From Micromonospora sp. CP22 (lineage in GTDB: Bacteria > Actinomycetota > Actinomycetes > Mycobacteriales > Micromonosporaceae): a DNA stretch of 64,000 nt. Shown in pieces: positions 18,361 through 27,026 of the stretch; position 1 is the stretch's first letter, and the number at the start of each line of letters is the position of its first letter. The translations under genes were made by a program, and so were the position numbers. The DNA lies in contig NZ_VCJO01000009.1 in NCBI RefSeq assembly GCF_009712475.1, forward strand, positions 154,502-218,501, given 5' to 3'. The notes beneath the pieces were generated by a model that searched no databases, was not told the DNA's origin, and saw nothing but the letters and a program-made list of their open reading frames with translations.

Positions 18361-18412
18361 GACCGGTGGTGACCCGTGGGGCCGGTGGGGCGCGAGTGTC
18401 GGACCGGAACGT

Positions 18413-18418
18413 TACGGT
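18413..18418 (+). promoter_or_regulatory. -10 box (TACGGT) for a leaderless DnaQ-UvrC mRNA
   Basis: TACGGT ends 7 nt before ATG 18426 with no SD. This spacing decides between ATG 18426 and the in-frame GTG 18396 in favour of the ATG. Confidence 0.55.
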
Positions 18419-18425
18419 GCCGCGG

Positions 18426-20180
18426 ATGGCAGCACAGGAGTTCCTCCAACCGGCGCTGGCCGGGCTCGACCCGACCGTCGACGGAGTCGACCCGACGCTG
18501 CCGCTCTACGCGACGACCTTCGTGGTGGTCGACCTGGAGACGACCGGCGGGGCCCCCGACGGCGGCGGCATCACCGAGATCGGCGCGGTCAAGGTGCGCG
18601 GCGGCGAGGAGCTGGGCGTGCTGGCCACCCTGGTCAATCCGGGGGTGCCGGTCCCACCCTTCATCACCGTGCTGACCGGCATCACCCAGGCGATGCTGCT
18701 GCCCGCACCGCCGATCGAACAGGTGCTGCCGAGTTTCCTGGAGTTCGTCTCCGACGCCGTGCTGGTCGCCCACAACGCGCCCTACGACGTCGGTTTCCTC
18801 AAGGCGGCCTGTGCGAAGCACGGCTACCGTTGGCCGAACCCACGGGTGCTGGACACGGCGGCCCTGGCCCGGCGGGTGCTGCTGCGGGACGAGGTACCCA
18901 ACCGCAAGCTCGGCACCCTCGCCGCGTACTTCCGGGCCGCCACGCAGCCGACCCACCGGGCCCTGGACGACGCCCGGGCGACCGTCGACGTCCTGCACGG
19001 GCTCATCGGCCGCCTCGGCGGGCACCGGGTCGACACCATCGGCGACGCCATCGAGTTCGCCCGCGCGATCTCCCCGACCCAGCGCCGCAAGCGGCACCTG
19101 GCCGACGGGTTGCCCCGTTCCCCCGGCGTCTACATCTTCCGGGCCGCCGACGACCGGCCGCTCTACGTCGGCACCTCCCGGGACATCGCCACCCGGGTAC
19201 GCAGCTACTTCACCGCCGCCGAGAAACGCGCCCGAATTTCGGAGATGCTGGCCGCCGCCGAACGGGTGGAGGCGGTGGAGTGCGCGCACTCGCTGGAGGC
19301 CGAGGTGCGTGAGCTGCGGTTGATCGCGGCGCACGCGCCGCCGTACAACCGACGGTCGAAGTACCCGGAGCGGGTGGTGTGGCTGAAGTTGACCGACGGC
19401 CCGTACCCCCGGTTGTCGGTGGTCCGGGAGATCTCCCCGGGTGACCGCGCCTACCTCGGCCCGTTCACCTCGCGGCGGGCCGCCGAGTTGGCCGCCGCCG
19501 GTTTCCACGACGCGGTGCCCCTGCGCCAGTGCACCCACCGGTTGTCGCTGCGCACGGTCACGCCGGCCTGCGCGCTGGCCGAGCTGGGTCGCTGCCCGGC
19601 TCCCTGCGAGCACCGGATCTCCCCCGAGGAGTACGACGCCCGCGCGGTCACGCCGTTCGCCACCGCCACCACCGGTGATCCACAGCCGGTGGTCGACGCC
19701 CTGCTGGCCCGGATCGAGGCGCTCTCGGCGGGCCAGCGTTACGAGGAGGCGGCGACGTTGCGCTCCCGGCTGGCGGCGGTGCTGCGGGCCGCCGTACGCA
19801 TGCAGCGGCTCGCCGCGTTGACCGGGCTCGCCGAGGTGGCCGCCGCCCACCCGGCGACCGGCGGCGGGTGGGAGCTGGCGCTGGTACGGCACGGCCGACT
19901 CGCCGGGGCCGGGGTGTCCCCACCCGGGGTCCATCCTCGACCGACGCTGGCCGCCATCCGGGCCACCGCCGAGACGGTGTCGCCGGGCCATGGCCCGGTC
20001 CCGGCCGCCAGTGCCGAGGAGTCGGAGCGAATCCTGTCCTGGTTGGAGCGACCGGAGACCAGGTTGGTCGAGATGTCGGCCGGCTGGGCCTCCCCGGTGG
20101 CCGGCGCGGCACGGTTCCGCGACCTGTTGACGAAGGCGGAGAGCGCGGCGTCCCCACAACTCTGGTCCGAACGCTCATGA
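18426..20180 (+). CDS. DEDDh exonuclease fused to UvrC-type GIY-YIG nuclease
   Basis: The 584-residue protein has an N-terminal DnaQ-like 3'-5' exonuclease (about 28-195) with Asp36 and Glu38 in VVDLETT, AHNAPYDVGFL, and His177/Asp182 in THRALDDA. It is followed by a GIY-YIG domain (about 230-310; GVYIF to LYVGTSRDI, then the Glu in LEAEVRELRLI) and a C-terminal region with CxxC-like cysteines and a UVR-like helix pair. This is the actinobacterial Cho-like fusion also present as M. tuberculosis Rv2191. A role in DNA repair (damage incision plus end trimming) is inferred from the domains. It lacks the UvrC C-terminal RNase H domain. Confidence 0.9.
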   Translation: MAAQEFLQPALAGLDPTVDGVDPTLPLYATTFVVVDLETTGGAPDGGGITEIGAVKVRGGEELGVLATLVNPGVPVPPFITVLTGITQAMLLPAPPIEQVLPSFLEFVSDAVLVAHNAPYDVGFLKAACAKHGYRWPNPRVLDTAALARRVLLRDEVPNRKLGTLAAYFRAATQPTHRALDDARATVDVLHGLIGRLGGHRVDTIGDAIEFARAISPTQRRKRHLADGLPRSPGVYIFRAADDRPLYVGTSRDIATRVRSYFTAAEKRARISEMLAAAERVEAVECAHSLEAEVRELRLIAAHAPPYNRRSKYPERVVWLKLTDGPYPRLSVVREISPGDRAYLGPFTSRRAAELAAAGFHDAVPLRQCTHRLSLRTVTPACALAELGRCPAPCEHRISPEEYDARAVTPFATATTGDPQPVVDALLARIEALSAGQRYEEAATLRSRLAAVLRAAVRMQRLAALTGLAEVAAAHPATGGGWELALVRHGRLAGAGVSPPGVHPRPTLAAIRATAETVSPGHGPVPAASAEESERILSWLERPETRLVEMSAGWASPVAGAARFRDLLTKAESAASPQLWSERS

Positions 20181-20312
20181 GCAACTGTCCGATCGGACGA
20201 CGTCGACTCACTTACTCTGTTAAGGAAGTGCAGTCCTGCCCGTTTCGAGGGTCTGCTCCCGCTTGCCGGATTCCGGTGGTGGTGGCTCAGCAGGCGTGAG
20301 GGGGTGTCCCAG

Positions 20313-22100
20313 GTGGACGTCAACGCCGGACACGGCGGTGCCCTGGGCGGTGCACTCCCGACACAGCCCGGCGAGTTACCCCTGACCAAGCGACTCCGAT
20401 CGCTGCTCAGTTGGCCGAGCGCCGAGACCGAACCGGTCGGTCAACTGGTCCGCACCCACCGCAGCATCCACGCCGGCGCCGACCCCAGCGTGCTGCGCCG
20501 CGCCTACACCATCGCGGACAACATGCACCGTGGTCAGTTCCGCAAGAGCGGGGAGCCGTACATCACCCACCCGCTCGCGGTGGCCCAGATCTGCGCGGAA
20601 CTCGGCATGGACACCACCACCCTGGTCGCAGCGCTGCTGCACGACACGGTGGAGGACACCCGCTACACCCTCCAGGCCCTCGCCGAGGACTTCGACCACG
20701 AGGTCGCCCACCTGGTCGACGGGGTGACCAAATTCGACAAGGCGTTCTACGGGCAGGCCGCCGAGGCGGAGACCATCCGCAAGATGATCATCGCGGCCGG
20801 CAAGGACGTCCGGGTGCTCATCATCAAGCTCGCCGACCGACTGCACAACATGCGCACCCTGGGCGTACGATCGGCCGCCTCCCGCGAACGCATCGCCCGC
20901 AAGACCCTTGAGGTGCTCGTTCCGCTCTGCGACCGGCTGGGCATCCAGACGCTCAAGCGGGAGTTGGACGACGTGGTGCTGCTGCACCTCGAACCGGAGG
21001 AGCACGCCCGCATCGCGCGGCACGTACACGACCGGCCCGGCTGGGACAGCTACCTCGCCGAGGTCGTCGCGCGCGCCAAGGTGGCGCTGCGGCGCAGCCG
21101 GGTCGACGCGGAGGTCGCGCCGCGCCCCCGGCACCTGTACTCGATCTGGAAGGACACCGTGGCCGGCGGCCACACCGTCCCGTTCGACTTGCCCCGCATC
21201 ACCATCGTGGTCGACGGCCCGGCGACCGACTGCTATGCGGCACTCGGCGCGGTGCACGGGCTGTGGCGGCCGGTGCCGGGCCGGTTCAAGGACTTCATCG
21301 CCTCGCCGAAGAACAACCTCTACCGCTCCCTGCACACCACCGTCTGCGGGCCGAGGGACCGCACCGTCGAGGTGCTGATCCGCACGGAGGAGATGCACCG
21401 TGCGGCCGAGTACGGGGTGGCCGCCGACTTCCGCTTCCCCCGCTCGGGCGGCGGCAAGACCAACTCCGGGCAACTCGACTGGCTGCGCCGGGTGCTGGAC
21501 TGGGAGCAGGACGCGGCCGACCCGGCCCAGTTCCTCCACTCGCTGCGCTGCGACCTGGCCGAGGCGCAGATCCAGGTGGTCGCCGAGGGGCGGCAGATCG
21601 TGCTGCCGGCCGGTGCCACCCCGGTCGACCTGGCGTACGAGTTGGGCACCGACCGGGGTGAACGATGTCTGGCGGCACGGGTCAACGGACGACTGGTCCC
21701 GCTCTCCTCCGAGCTCGAGGAGGGTGACGTGGTGGAGATCTTCACCGAGACCGACGAGGAGTGCAGCCTCGACGCCGAGGTGGCCCCACGCGGGCCGCGG
21801 CGGGAGTGGCTGGGCTTCGTCAAGTCGCCGCACGCGCAGATGCAGATCAACCGGTGGTTCGCCGAGCACAGCGAGCCGGGCATCACGATCAGCGACAAGG
21901 TACGCCTGGGCCGGGCCACCATCGGGCTGGCCCTGCGTCAGCACAACCGAGGGCTGGCCAGCGACCTGCCGCTGCTGCGCCTGTCGGAGGAACTCGGCTA
22001 CCCGGATCTGGAGACGCTGCTGGTCGCGGTCTTCGACCGGGTCATCGAGCCGGACGCCGTGGTGCGCCAACTCATCGACCTGGTCGACCACCGCCAGTGA
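20313..22100 (+). CDS. RelA/SpoT-family (p)ppGpp synthetase/hydrolase, short form
   Basis: The 595-residue stringent-response enzyme has an HD hydrolase domain with ALLHDTVEDT and LADRLHNMRTL, a synthetase domain with PVPGRFKDFIASPKNN (RFKD is the RxKD motif of bifunctional enzymes), RSLHTTVCGP and EVLIRTEEMHRAAEYGVAA, and a TGS domain (VLPAGATPVDLAYELGT). The C-terminal ACT domain of full-length Rel (about 730-800 residues) is absent. A second, canonical Rel is likely elsewhere, as in streptomycetes with RelA and RshA. GTG 20313 is chosen because GAGGGGG lies 8 nt upstream; GTG 20304 would overlap that site. A 12-bp perfect palindrome at 20187-20198 lies upstream. Confidence 0.88.
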   Translation: MDVNAGHGGALGGALPTQPGELPLTKRLRSLLSWPSAETEPVGQLVRTHRSIHAGADPSVLRRAYTIADNMHRGQFRKSGEPYITHPLAVAQICAELGMDTTTLVAALLHDTVEDTRYTLQALAEDFDHEVAHLVDGVTKFDKAFYGQAAEAETIRKMIIAAGKDVRVLIIKLADRLHNMRTLGVRSAASRERIARKTLEVLVPLCDRLGIQTLKRELDDVVLLHLEPEEHARIARHVHDRPGWDSYLAEVVARAKVALRRSRVDAEVAPRPRHLYSIWKDTVAGGHTVPFDLPRITIVVDGPATDCYAALGAVHGLWRPVPGRFKDFIASPKNNLYRSLHTTVCGPRDRTVEVLIRTEEMHRAAEYGVAADFRFPRSGGGKTNSGQLDWLRRVLDWEQDAADPAQFLHSLRCDLAEAQIQVVAEGRQIVLPAGATPVDLAYELGTDRGERCLAARVNGRLVPLSSELEEGDVVEIFTETDEECSLDAEVAPRGPRREWLGFVKSPHAQMQINRWFAEHSEPGITISDKVRLGRATIGLALRQHNRGLASDLPLLRLSEELGYPDLETLLVAVFDRVIEPDAVVRQLIDLVDHRQ

Positions 22101-22161
22101 CAGCGGTGACCCGCGCCCTACCCGGCGTGGTCCTCATGGCGCGAACGTGCCTCGCGGCCAC

Positions 22162-22167
22162 TAGCCT
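22162..22167 (+). promoter_or_regulatory. -10 box (TAGCCT) for a leaderless NUDIX mRNA
   Basis: TAGCCT ends 6 nt before ATG 22174 and no SD is present. Confidence 0.6.
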
Positions 22168-22173
22168 GTAGCC

Positions 22174-22716
22174 ATGATCCCCCGTAGCCGCCGCACCGGG
22201 CGCGCCGTCGCGTACCAGGTCTTCTATCGGCTCCCCCTGCCGGTACGACGTCGGCTGGTGCGGTTGGCGGTGCCCAAGTACATCGTCGGCGCCGTCACCC
22301 TGCTGCGGGACAGCGAGGCGACCGGGGCGGGACGGTTGCTGCTGCTGCGGCAGCCACCGGGGCGAGGATGGACCCTGCCTGCGGGGCTGCTGCAACGCCA
22401 CGAACACCCGGCGGTCGGTGCCGCCCGGGAACTGTTCGAGGAGACCGGTGTCCGGCTCTCCCCCACCCGGCTCACCCCGGCGGTGCCCAACGCCGTCGTC
22501 CACGCCAAGGGGTGGGTGGACGTGGTGTTCACCGCCGAGGTACCGGCGTCGAGCACCGAGCTGACCGTCGACGGCGCCGAGGTCTTCGAGGCGGCCTGGC
22601 ACCCGCTGGACGACCTGCCGAAGCTGACCTGGCCGACCGCCCGCCTGCTCGGCTACTACGACATCGGTCCGCTGGCCGGGCAGTTCCCCCCGCCGCTGCC
22701 CGACACGACGCCATGA
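22174..22716 (+). CDS. NUDIX hydrolase
   Basis: The 180-residue protein has a complete NUDIX box: GLLQRHEHPAVGAAREL followed by FEETGV, fitting Gx5Ex7REUxEExGU. It hydrolyses a nucleoside diphosphate linked to some group X; which one is not predictable. A basic N-terminus with a short hydrophobic stretch precedes the domain. Its stop overlaps the start of the nucleotidyltransferase (ATGA), so the two proteins are made together and may act on related activated-sugar nucleotides. Confidence 0.9.
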   Translation: MIPRSRRTGRAVAYQVFYRLPLPVRRRLVRLAVPKYIVGAVTLLRDSEATGAGRLLLLRQPPGRGWTLPAGLLQRHEHPAVGAARELFEETGVRLSPTRLTPAVPNAVVHAKGWVDVVFTAEVPASSTELTVDGAEVFEAAWHPLDDLPKLTWPTARLLGYYDIGPLAGQFPPPLPDTTP

Positions 22717-23624
22717 CCCGACCCGAGAGCGTCCGGCCGACCGGCGACCGGCCTGCTGACGCGCCCGAGGCAGCCGTGGCACCCGTCGACGGCATCTGCG
22801 CGGTGGTGCTCGCCGCCGGTGAGGGCACCCGGCTGCGCCCGCTGACCGAGCGGGTGCCCAAGGCGCTCTGCCCGGTGGGCAACGTGCCGCTGCTGGACCG
22901 GGCGCTGGCCCGGCTCGACGGCCTCGGCCTGAGCGGCCCGACGAGGGTCGCGGTCAACGCCTGCTATCTGGGCGACCAGGTGGTGGAGCGGGTGGGTTCC
23001 CGCGCGCACCTCTCGGTGGAGCCGGGCAGCCCGCTCGGCACCGCGGGTGGTGTGGGACGGCTGCGGGACTGGATCGACGGCCGGGGCGTCCTGGTGGGCA
23101 ACGCCGACGCCTACCTGTCCGACCCGGCGGCACCGCCCGGCCCGGACATCGCCGCGCTGCTGGACGGCTGGGACGGCGACTCGGTACGCCTGCTCGGCCA
23201 GCCGGCCAGCGACCCGACGGCACCGGGCACCTTCGACGGGCACGTCTTCACCGGCTTCTCCCTGTTGCCGTGGCGGCTGGTCCGGGAGCTGCCCGCCACC
23301 TTCGGCGACCTGGTCCGCGCGGTGTGGCGTCCGGCCGAGGCCGCCGGCAGGCTCGACGTGGTGCCGTTCCGGGGAACCTTCATCGACACCGGCACCCCCG
23401 CCGACTACCTCGCCGCGAACCTGCACGCCGCCGGTGGTGACAGCCTGATCGACCCGACCGCCAGGGTCACCGGCCGCTGTCACCGGTCCGTCGTCGGCGC
23501 GGGTGCCACCGTCCGGGGCACGGTCAGCCGCAGCGTGATCTGGCCGAACGCCACCGTCGACACCGGAGAGAATCTGCGGGACGTGATCCGGGTCGACGCC
23601 GACCTGACCGTCCCAGCCGCCTGA
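22713..23624 (+). CDS. Sugar-phosphate nucleotidyltransferase family protein
   Basis: The 303-residue GT-A fold NTP transferase has the signature VVLAAGEGTRLRPLTERVPKA near residues 31-50, VNACYLGDQVV, GTAGGVGRLRDW and GNADAY with the metal-binding Asp. The C-terminus (from about 245) has a short hexapeptide-like stretch (IDPTARVTG, VVGAGATVRG, VIWPNATV), suggesting a truncated left-handed beta-helix. It could make an NDP-sugar such as GDP-mannose or dTDP-glucose; sugar and base are not resolved. ATG 22713 overlaps the NUDIX stop by 4 bp. Confidence 0.85.
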   Translation: MTRPESVRPTGDRPADAPEAAVAPVDGICAVVLAAGEGTRLRPLTERVPKALCPVGNVPLLDRALARLDGLGLSGPTRVAVNACYLGDQVVERVGSRAHLSVEPGSPLGTAGGVGRLRDWIDGRGVLVGNADAYLSDPAAPPGPDIAALLDGWDGDSVRLLGQPASDPTAPGTFDGHVFTGFSLLPWRLVRELPATFGDLVRAVWRPAEAAGRLDVVPFRGTFIDTGTPADYLAANLHAAGGDSLIDPTARVTGRCHRSVVGAGATVRGTVSRSVIWPNATVDTGENLRDVIRVDADLTVPAA

Positions 23625-24204
23625 CCCACCGCTGCGACCTCGCCGTCCGGACCCGCCGCTGGCACCGCGTCGTCACCGTCGGAGGCCGGAGCATCGCCGC
23701 CGCCGCGGCCATCACCCCGTCTCCCCATTGAGGACCCGCCGTCACTCTTCGTGCCGCCGGATCCACCACCACCTTGACCACACACCCCCTTTGCTCTGCT
23801 TCACCATACGCAACAGTTACTCTCCGCATCACCAACGACAGCGACCGCAACAGAGACCGTCATGACATCTCCGCAGCTCATCCGCCAGTTGCGTGGGTTG
23901 AAGCAGAGCAAAGCGTGTCAGTGGGCAACTGGTCGTGGGCGAGGGACGCGGCTCAACCGTCACCCTCCGTATCGGATACGGAGAGTTTCCTTCTCTGCTA
24001 GGGGGCGGCGGTTCTCACAGCGCACCGCAGCGGCGGTGCGGTCGGCATGTTCGGTCGGGCGTCGCCCGGGGCGGGGCGAGACGAGGTGCGGCATTCAGGG
24101 AACCGGTCGTCAGCCGGGCCGGGCCGGGCCCGGCTGACGACCGGCGGTGCTCCTGGTGCGGCACTAGCATGGGCTGCGACGCCGAACGAACGGAGAACCC
24201 TTCA
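23625..24204. other. 580-bp intergenic region
   Basis: No convincing gene is present; open frames here are short and of odd composition. It holds the inverted-repeat element at 23789-23913, a locally AT-richer patch around 23965-24000 and the GC-rich inverted repeat GTCAGCCGGGCCGG / CCGGCTGAC near 24111-24139 just upstream of the Lrp-type gene. The start region of that gene has CGGAG as SD. Confidence 0.55.
23789..23913. repeat. 125-bp element with 29-bp imperfect inverted ends
   Basis: The left arm 23789-23817 and right arm 23885-23913 are complementary at 24 of 29 positions, the outer 15 (CTTTGCTCTGCTTCA) perfectly. The 67-bp interior has no open frame. It resembles a degenerate miniature inverted-repeat element or a structured RNA. 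It is not near a transposase. Confidence 0.65.
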
Positions 24205-24492
24205 GTGATCACCGCGATCGTGCTGATCGACTGCGCCACCGACTCGATTCCCGAGGTGGCCGAGGCGCTTGCGAACCTGCCCGGAGTGAGCGAGGTGTAC
24301 TCGGTGGCCGGGCACGTGGACCTGATCGCCATGGTCCGGGTCCGCGAGTTCGACGAGATCGCGCAGATCATCGCGGGCAGCATCTCGAAGGTGCCGGGGG
24401 TGCTCAACACCGAGTCGCACATCGCCTTCCGCGCGTACTCCCGGCATGACCTGGAGGAAGCCTTCGCCATCGGGCTGGGCAACGCCGACTGA
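24205..24492 (+). CDS. Stand-alone Lrp/AsnC-type ligand-binding (RAM/ACT-like) protein
   Basis: The 95-residue protein is only the C-terminal ligand-binding domain of Lrp/AsnC regulators: ITAIVLIDCATDSIPEVAEAL, SVAGHVDLIAMVRV, IAGSISKVPGVLNTESHIAF. There is no helix-turn-helix, so it cannot bind DNA by itself and may act as a small amino-acid sensor or oligomerise with full-length Lrp proteins. GTG 24205 has GGAG 9 nt upstream. A strong convergent-junction hairpin follows 3 bp after the stop. Homologues lie close to trpD/qcr genes in other actinobacteria. Confidence 0.85.
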   Translation: MITAIVLIDCATDSIPEVAEALANLPGVSEVYSVAGHVDLIAMVRVREFDEIAQIIAGSISKVPGVLNTESHIAFRAYSRHDLEEAFAIGLGNAD

Positions 24493-24495
24493 CCG

Positions 24496-24530
24496 CGAGC
24501 CGGCCCACCCAGGCTGGGTGGGCCGGCTCG
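24496..24530. terminator. Bidirectional hairpin between the Lrp-type gene and the DUF4142 gene
   Basis: A perfect 15-bp GC-rich stem (24496-24510 with 24516-24530) has a 5-nt loop and lies at a convergent junction. Confidence 0.85.
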
Positions 24531-24545
24531 TCACGTACCGCCGGA

Positions 24546-25244
24546 TCAGCTCTCCTGCGGCACCGGGACCTCCTCGGTGCCACCCGGAACCGGGGCCTCC
24601 TCGGTGACGGTGCCGCCCGGGGCCGGCTCGGTGGTGGTACCCGGAGTCGGCGTGGTCACCCCCGGAGCCGGGGCGGTGCCACCCGGGCTGGGCGTGCCGC
24701 TCGGGCTGGTCTCCGGGACCGGGATGCCGAGTTCCTCGGCCAGCGCGACCAGGGCGTCGTAGTGCGCCTGCAGGACCGGCAGCGCGGTCTGGGCCAGCTG
24801 AACCACCTGCTGTTCGGTGCCCTGCGAGATCTCGGTCTGGGTCGCCTGGATGGCCTGGATGTGGCCGGCCAGCCCCTGGGTCACCCAGAGCCGGTCGAAC
24901 TCTTCACCACTGGCGTTGTTCAGCTGGTCGAGCGCCGTCTGCTGGTCGGTGGTGGGCTCGCCGGGCAATTCCACGTCGAGTTGTCCGGCCAGGTCCTGCA
25001 CCGACTGGTCCAGCTCGGTGTGATCCGTGACGAACTGCTGCCCCAGCTCCTTGACCTGCTGGTTCTGGCCCTTCTCCTGGGCCAGCTCACCGGCGGCGAT
25101 CTCGTACAGGTTGGTCTGATGGATCGCCTGCAGGTACTGGGTGTCCTGTTCCGACGGCTGCGCCGCCGCCTGTGCCGCTGCGGCGGGTGCGACACCCACC
25201 AGCACCAGCGCGGCCAGCAGGCCGAGGCGTTTGATACCCAACAT
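24546..25244 (-). CDS. Exported DUF4142 (ferritin-like helical) protein
   Basis: The 232-residue protein has a signal peptide (residues 1-27, ending near APAAAAQAAA), then a DUF4142 four-helix region: QDTQYLQAIHQTNLYEIAAGE, VKELGQQFVTDHTELDQS, LWVTQGLAGHIQAI and VLQAHYDALVALAEE. The last 60 residues are a Pro/Thr/Gly/Glu-rich tail (PGGTAPAPGV type), probably a flexible surface spacer. Metal-ligand-like His/Glu residues are present in the helices, but function is unknown for the family. ATG 25244 has GGGGAGGA at the right distance. It stands alone, downstream of the qcr operon terminator. Confidence 0.82.
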   Translation of the reverse strand: MLGIKRLGLLAALVLVGVAPAAAAQAAAQPSEQDTQYLQAIHQTNLYEIAAGELAQEKGQNQQVKELGQQFVTDHTELDQSVQDLAGQLDVELPGEPTTDQQTALDQLNNASGEEFDRLWVTQGLAGHIQAIQATQTEISQGTEQQVVQLAQTALPVLQAHYDALVALAEELGIPVPETSPSGTPSPGGTAPAPGVTTPTPGTTTEPAPGGTVTEEAPVPGGTEEVPVPQES

Positions 25245-25356
25245 GCTTCCTCCCCGTTGAGACGTTGGACCGCACGGATACCCGGCTGACCGGGGTTATT
25301 CCTGCGATCCGGCGTCGACGGATCGCGGCGACGACGTCCGGAAGAGGCGAAACGAG

Positions 25357-25392
25357 CGTGGCGCCCGCCGGAAGACCCCGGCGGGCGCCACG
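25357..25392 (-). terminator. Terminator of the ctaE-qcrCAB operon
   Basis: A perfect 15-bp stem (25357-25371 with 25378-25392) and 6-nt loop lie 18 bp beyond the qcrB stop. Confidence 0.85.
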
Positions 25393-25409
25393 TCACGTTG
25401 CGGCGGATC

Positions 25410-27026
25410 TCAGCTGCGGGTCTCCCCGCTGGTGATCTCCTCCCGGTCCTCGCGCGACTCGACCGGGGGGTGCCCCGGTGAGACCGGCGCTTCAACCGGT
25501 CGCTCGATCGGGTAGAAGAAGCCCCGGATGGCCGGGCCGAGGGCACCGAGCCGGTTCATCTTCTTCGGCACCACCCAACCGACGTAGTCCAGCTCACCGT
25601 GCTCGCCCGCGCTGAGCGGCTGGTGCACCTCGACGAACCGGCCGTCCGGCAGACGCCGGATGATGCCGGTCTCCACGCCGTGGGCGAGGACCTCCCGGTC
25701 GTGCTGCTGCAAGCCGAGGCAGATCCGGTACGTGACGTAGTACGCCAACGGCGGAAGGAGCAGCAGACCGATCCGACCGGCCCAGGTCATCGCGTTCAGG
25801 CTGATGTGGAACTTGTCGGCGATGACGTCGTTCGCGCCGGAGAGGGTCAGGATCACGTAGAACGTGATGGCCATGACGCCCAGGCCGGTGCGGAACGGAA
25901 CGTCGCGGGGACGCTGGAGCAGGTTGTGGCTGCGGTAGTCCTTCAGGTGGCGCGCTTCCATGAACGGATAGAGCAGGGAGATCCCCACCAGGATGCCGGG
26001 TAGCACCACCGTCGGCCAGAACAGCGGTGGAATCACGTACCCGTCACCGATGGGAATCGTGATCTCCCAGTCCGGCATCAACCGCGTCGAGCCGTCGAGG
26101 AACATCACGTACCAGTCAGGCTGGCTGGCAGCCGACACCACCCACGCCTCGTACGGGCCGAACAACCAGACCGGGTTGATCTGGAACAGACCGCCCATCA
26201 GCGCGATCACGCCGAAGACGACCATGAAGAAGCCGCCCTGCTTGATCGCGTAACGGGGGAACATCCGCTCGCCGACCACGTTGCCGTTCGTCCGGCCGGG
26301 CCCGGGCCACTGGGTGTGCTTCTGCTTGAACACCAGCCCCAGGTGCACGGTGATCAACGCGACCAGCAGTGCCGGGATGAGCAGCACGTGGGCGATGAAG
26401 AACCGGCTGATGATGATCGTGCCGGGGAACTCGCCGTTGAAGACCGCCGCGGTCACCCAGGACCCGATCACCGGGATGGACAGCATGATCGCCGAGGCGA
26501 TCCGCAGACCGGTGCCGGAGAGGCCGTCGTCCGGCAGCGAGTAGCCGGTGAAGCCGGCGAGGAAGCCGACCCAGAACAGCAGCGAACCGATGATCCAGTT
26601 GGCCTCACGCGGCTTGCGGAACGCGCCGGTGAAGAAGATCCGCAGCATGTGCACCACGATCGCGGCCATGAACAGCAGCGCCGACCAGTGGTGCATCTGG
26701 CGCATGATCAGGCCGCCGCGGACGTCGAAGGAGATGTCCAGCGTCGAGGCGTACGCGGCCGACATCGGCGTGCCCCGCAGCGGGGCGTAACTGCCGTTGT
26801 AGATGACCTCGGTCATCGTCGGCTCGAAGAAGAAGGTCAGGAAGACACCGGTCAGCAGCAGGACGATGAACGAGAAGAGCGCGATCTCGCCGAGCAGGAA
26901 GGACCAGTGGTCCGGGAAGACCTTGTTGAGCAGTCGGCGCAGCGGAGTCGCCACCTGGAAACGGTCGTCGACCGCCCGGGCGGTGTTGCCGGGCACGGCT
27001 GCTACGTCAAACTTTCGCCGCTTCAC
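25410..27026 (-). CDS. qcrB: Cytochrome bc1 complex cytochrome b subunit
   Basis: The 538-residue integral membrane subunit oxidises menaquinol in the actinobacterial bc1-aa3 supercomplex. It has eight or more helices, the b-haem region MRQMHHWSALLFMAAIVVHML, the second His pair in ISRFFIAHVLLIPALLVALITVH, the PVWLFGPYEAWV region (a PEWY-loop equivalent) and a hydrophilic C-terminal extension of about 100 residues typical of actinobacteria. GTG 27026 overlaps the qcrA stop by 4 bp. It is the last gene of ctaE-qcrC-qcrA-qcrB. Confidence 0.96.
   Translation of the reverse strand: MKRRKFDVAAVPGNTARAVDDRFQVATPLRRLLNKVFPDHWSFLLGEIALFSFIVLLLTGVFLTFFFEPTMTEVIYNGSYAPLRGTPMSAAYASTLDISFDVRGGLIMRQMHHWSALLFMAAIVVHMLRIFFTGAFRKPREANWIIGSLLFWVGFLAGFTGYSLPDDGLSGTGLRIASAIMLSIPVIGSWVTAAVFNGEFPGTIIISRFFIAHVLLIPALLVALITVHLGLVFKQKHTQWPGPGRTNGNVVGERMFPRYAIKQGGFFMVVFGVIALMGGLFQINPVWLFGPYEAWVVSAASQPDWYVMFLDGSTRLMPDWEITIPIGDGYVIPPLFWPTVVLPGILVGISLLYPFMEARHLKDYRSHNLLQRPRDVPFRTGLGVMAITFYVILTLSGANDVIADKFHISLNAMTWAGRIGLLLLPPLAYYVTYRICLGLQQHDREVLAHGVETGIIRRLPDGRFVEVHQPLSAGEHGELDYVGWVVPKKMNRLGALGPAIRGFFYPIERPVEAPVSPGHPPVESREDREEITSGETRS

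Noticed and set aside
16923..18400. Plus-strand frame opposite the NYN gene, continuous with DnaQ-UvrC
   Set aside because: Only the part from 18426 shows protein family motifs. The upstream part mirrors the NYN gene and has shadow composition.
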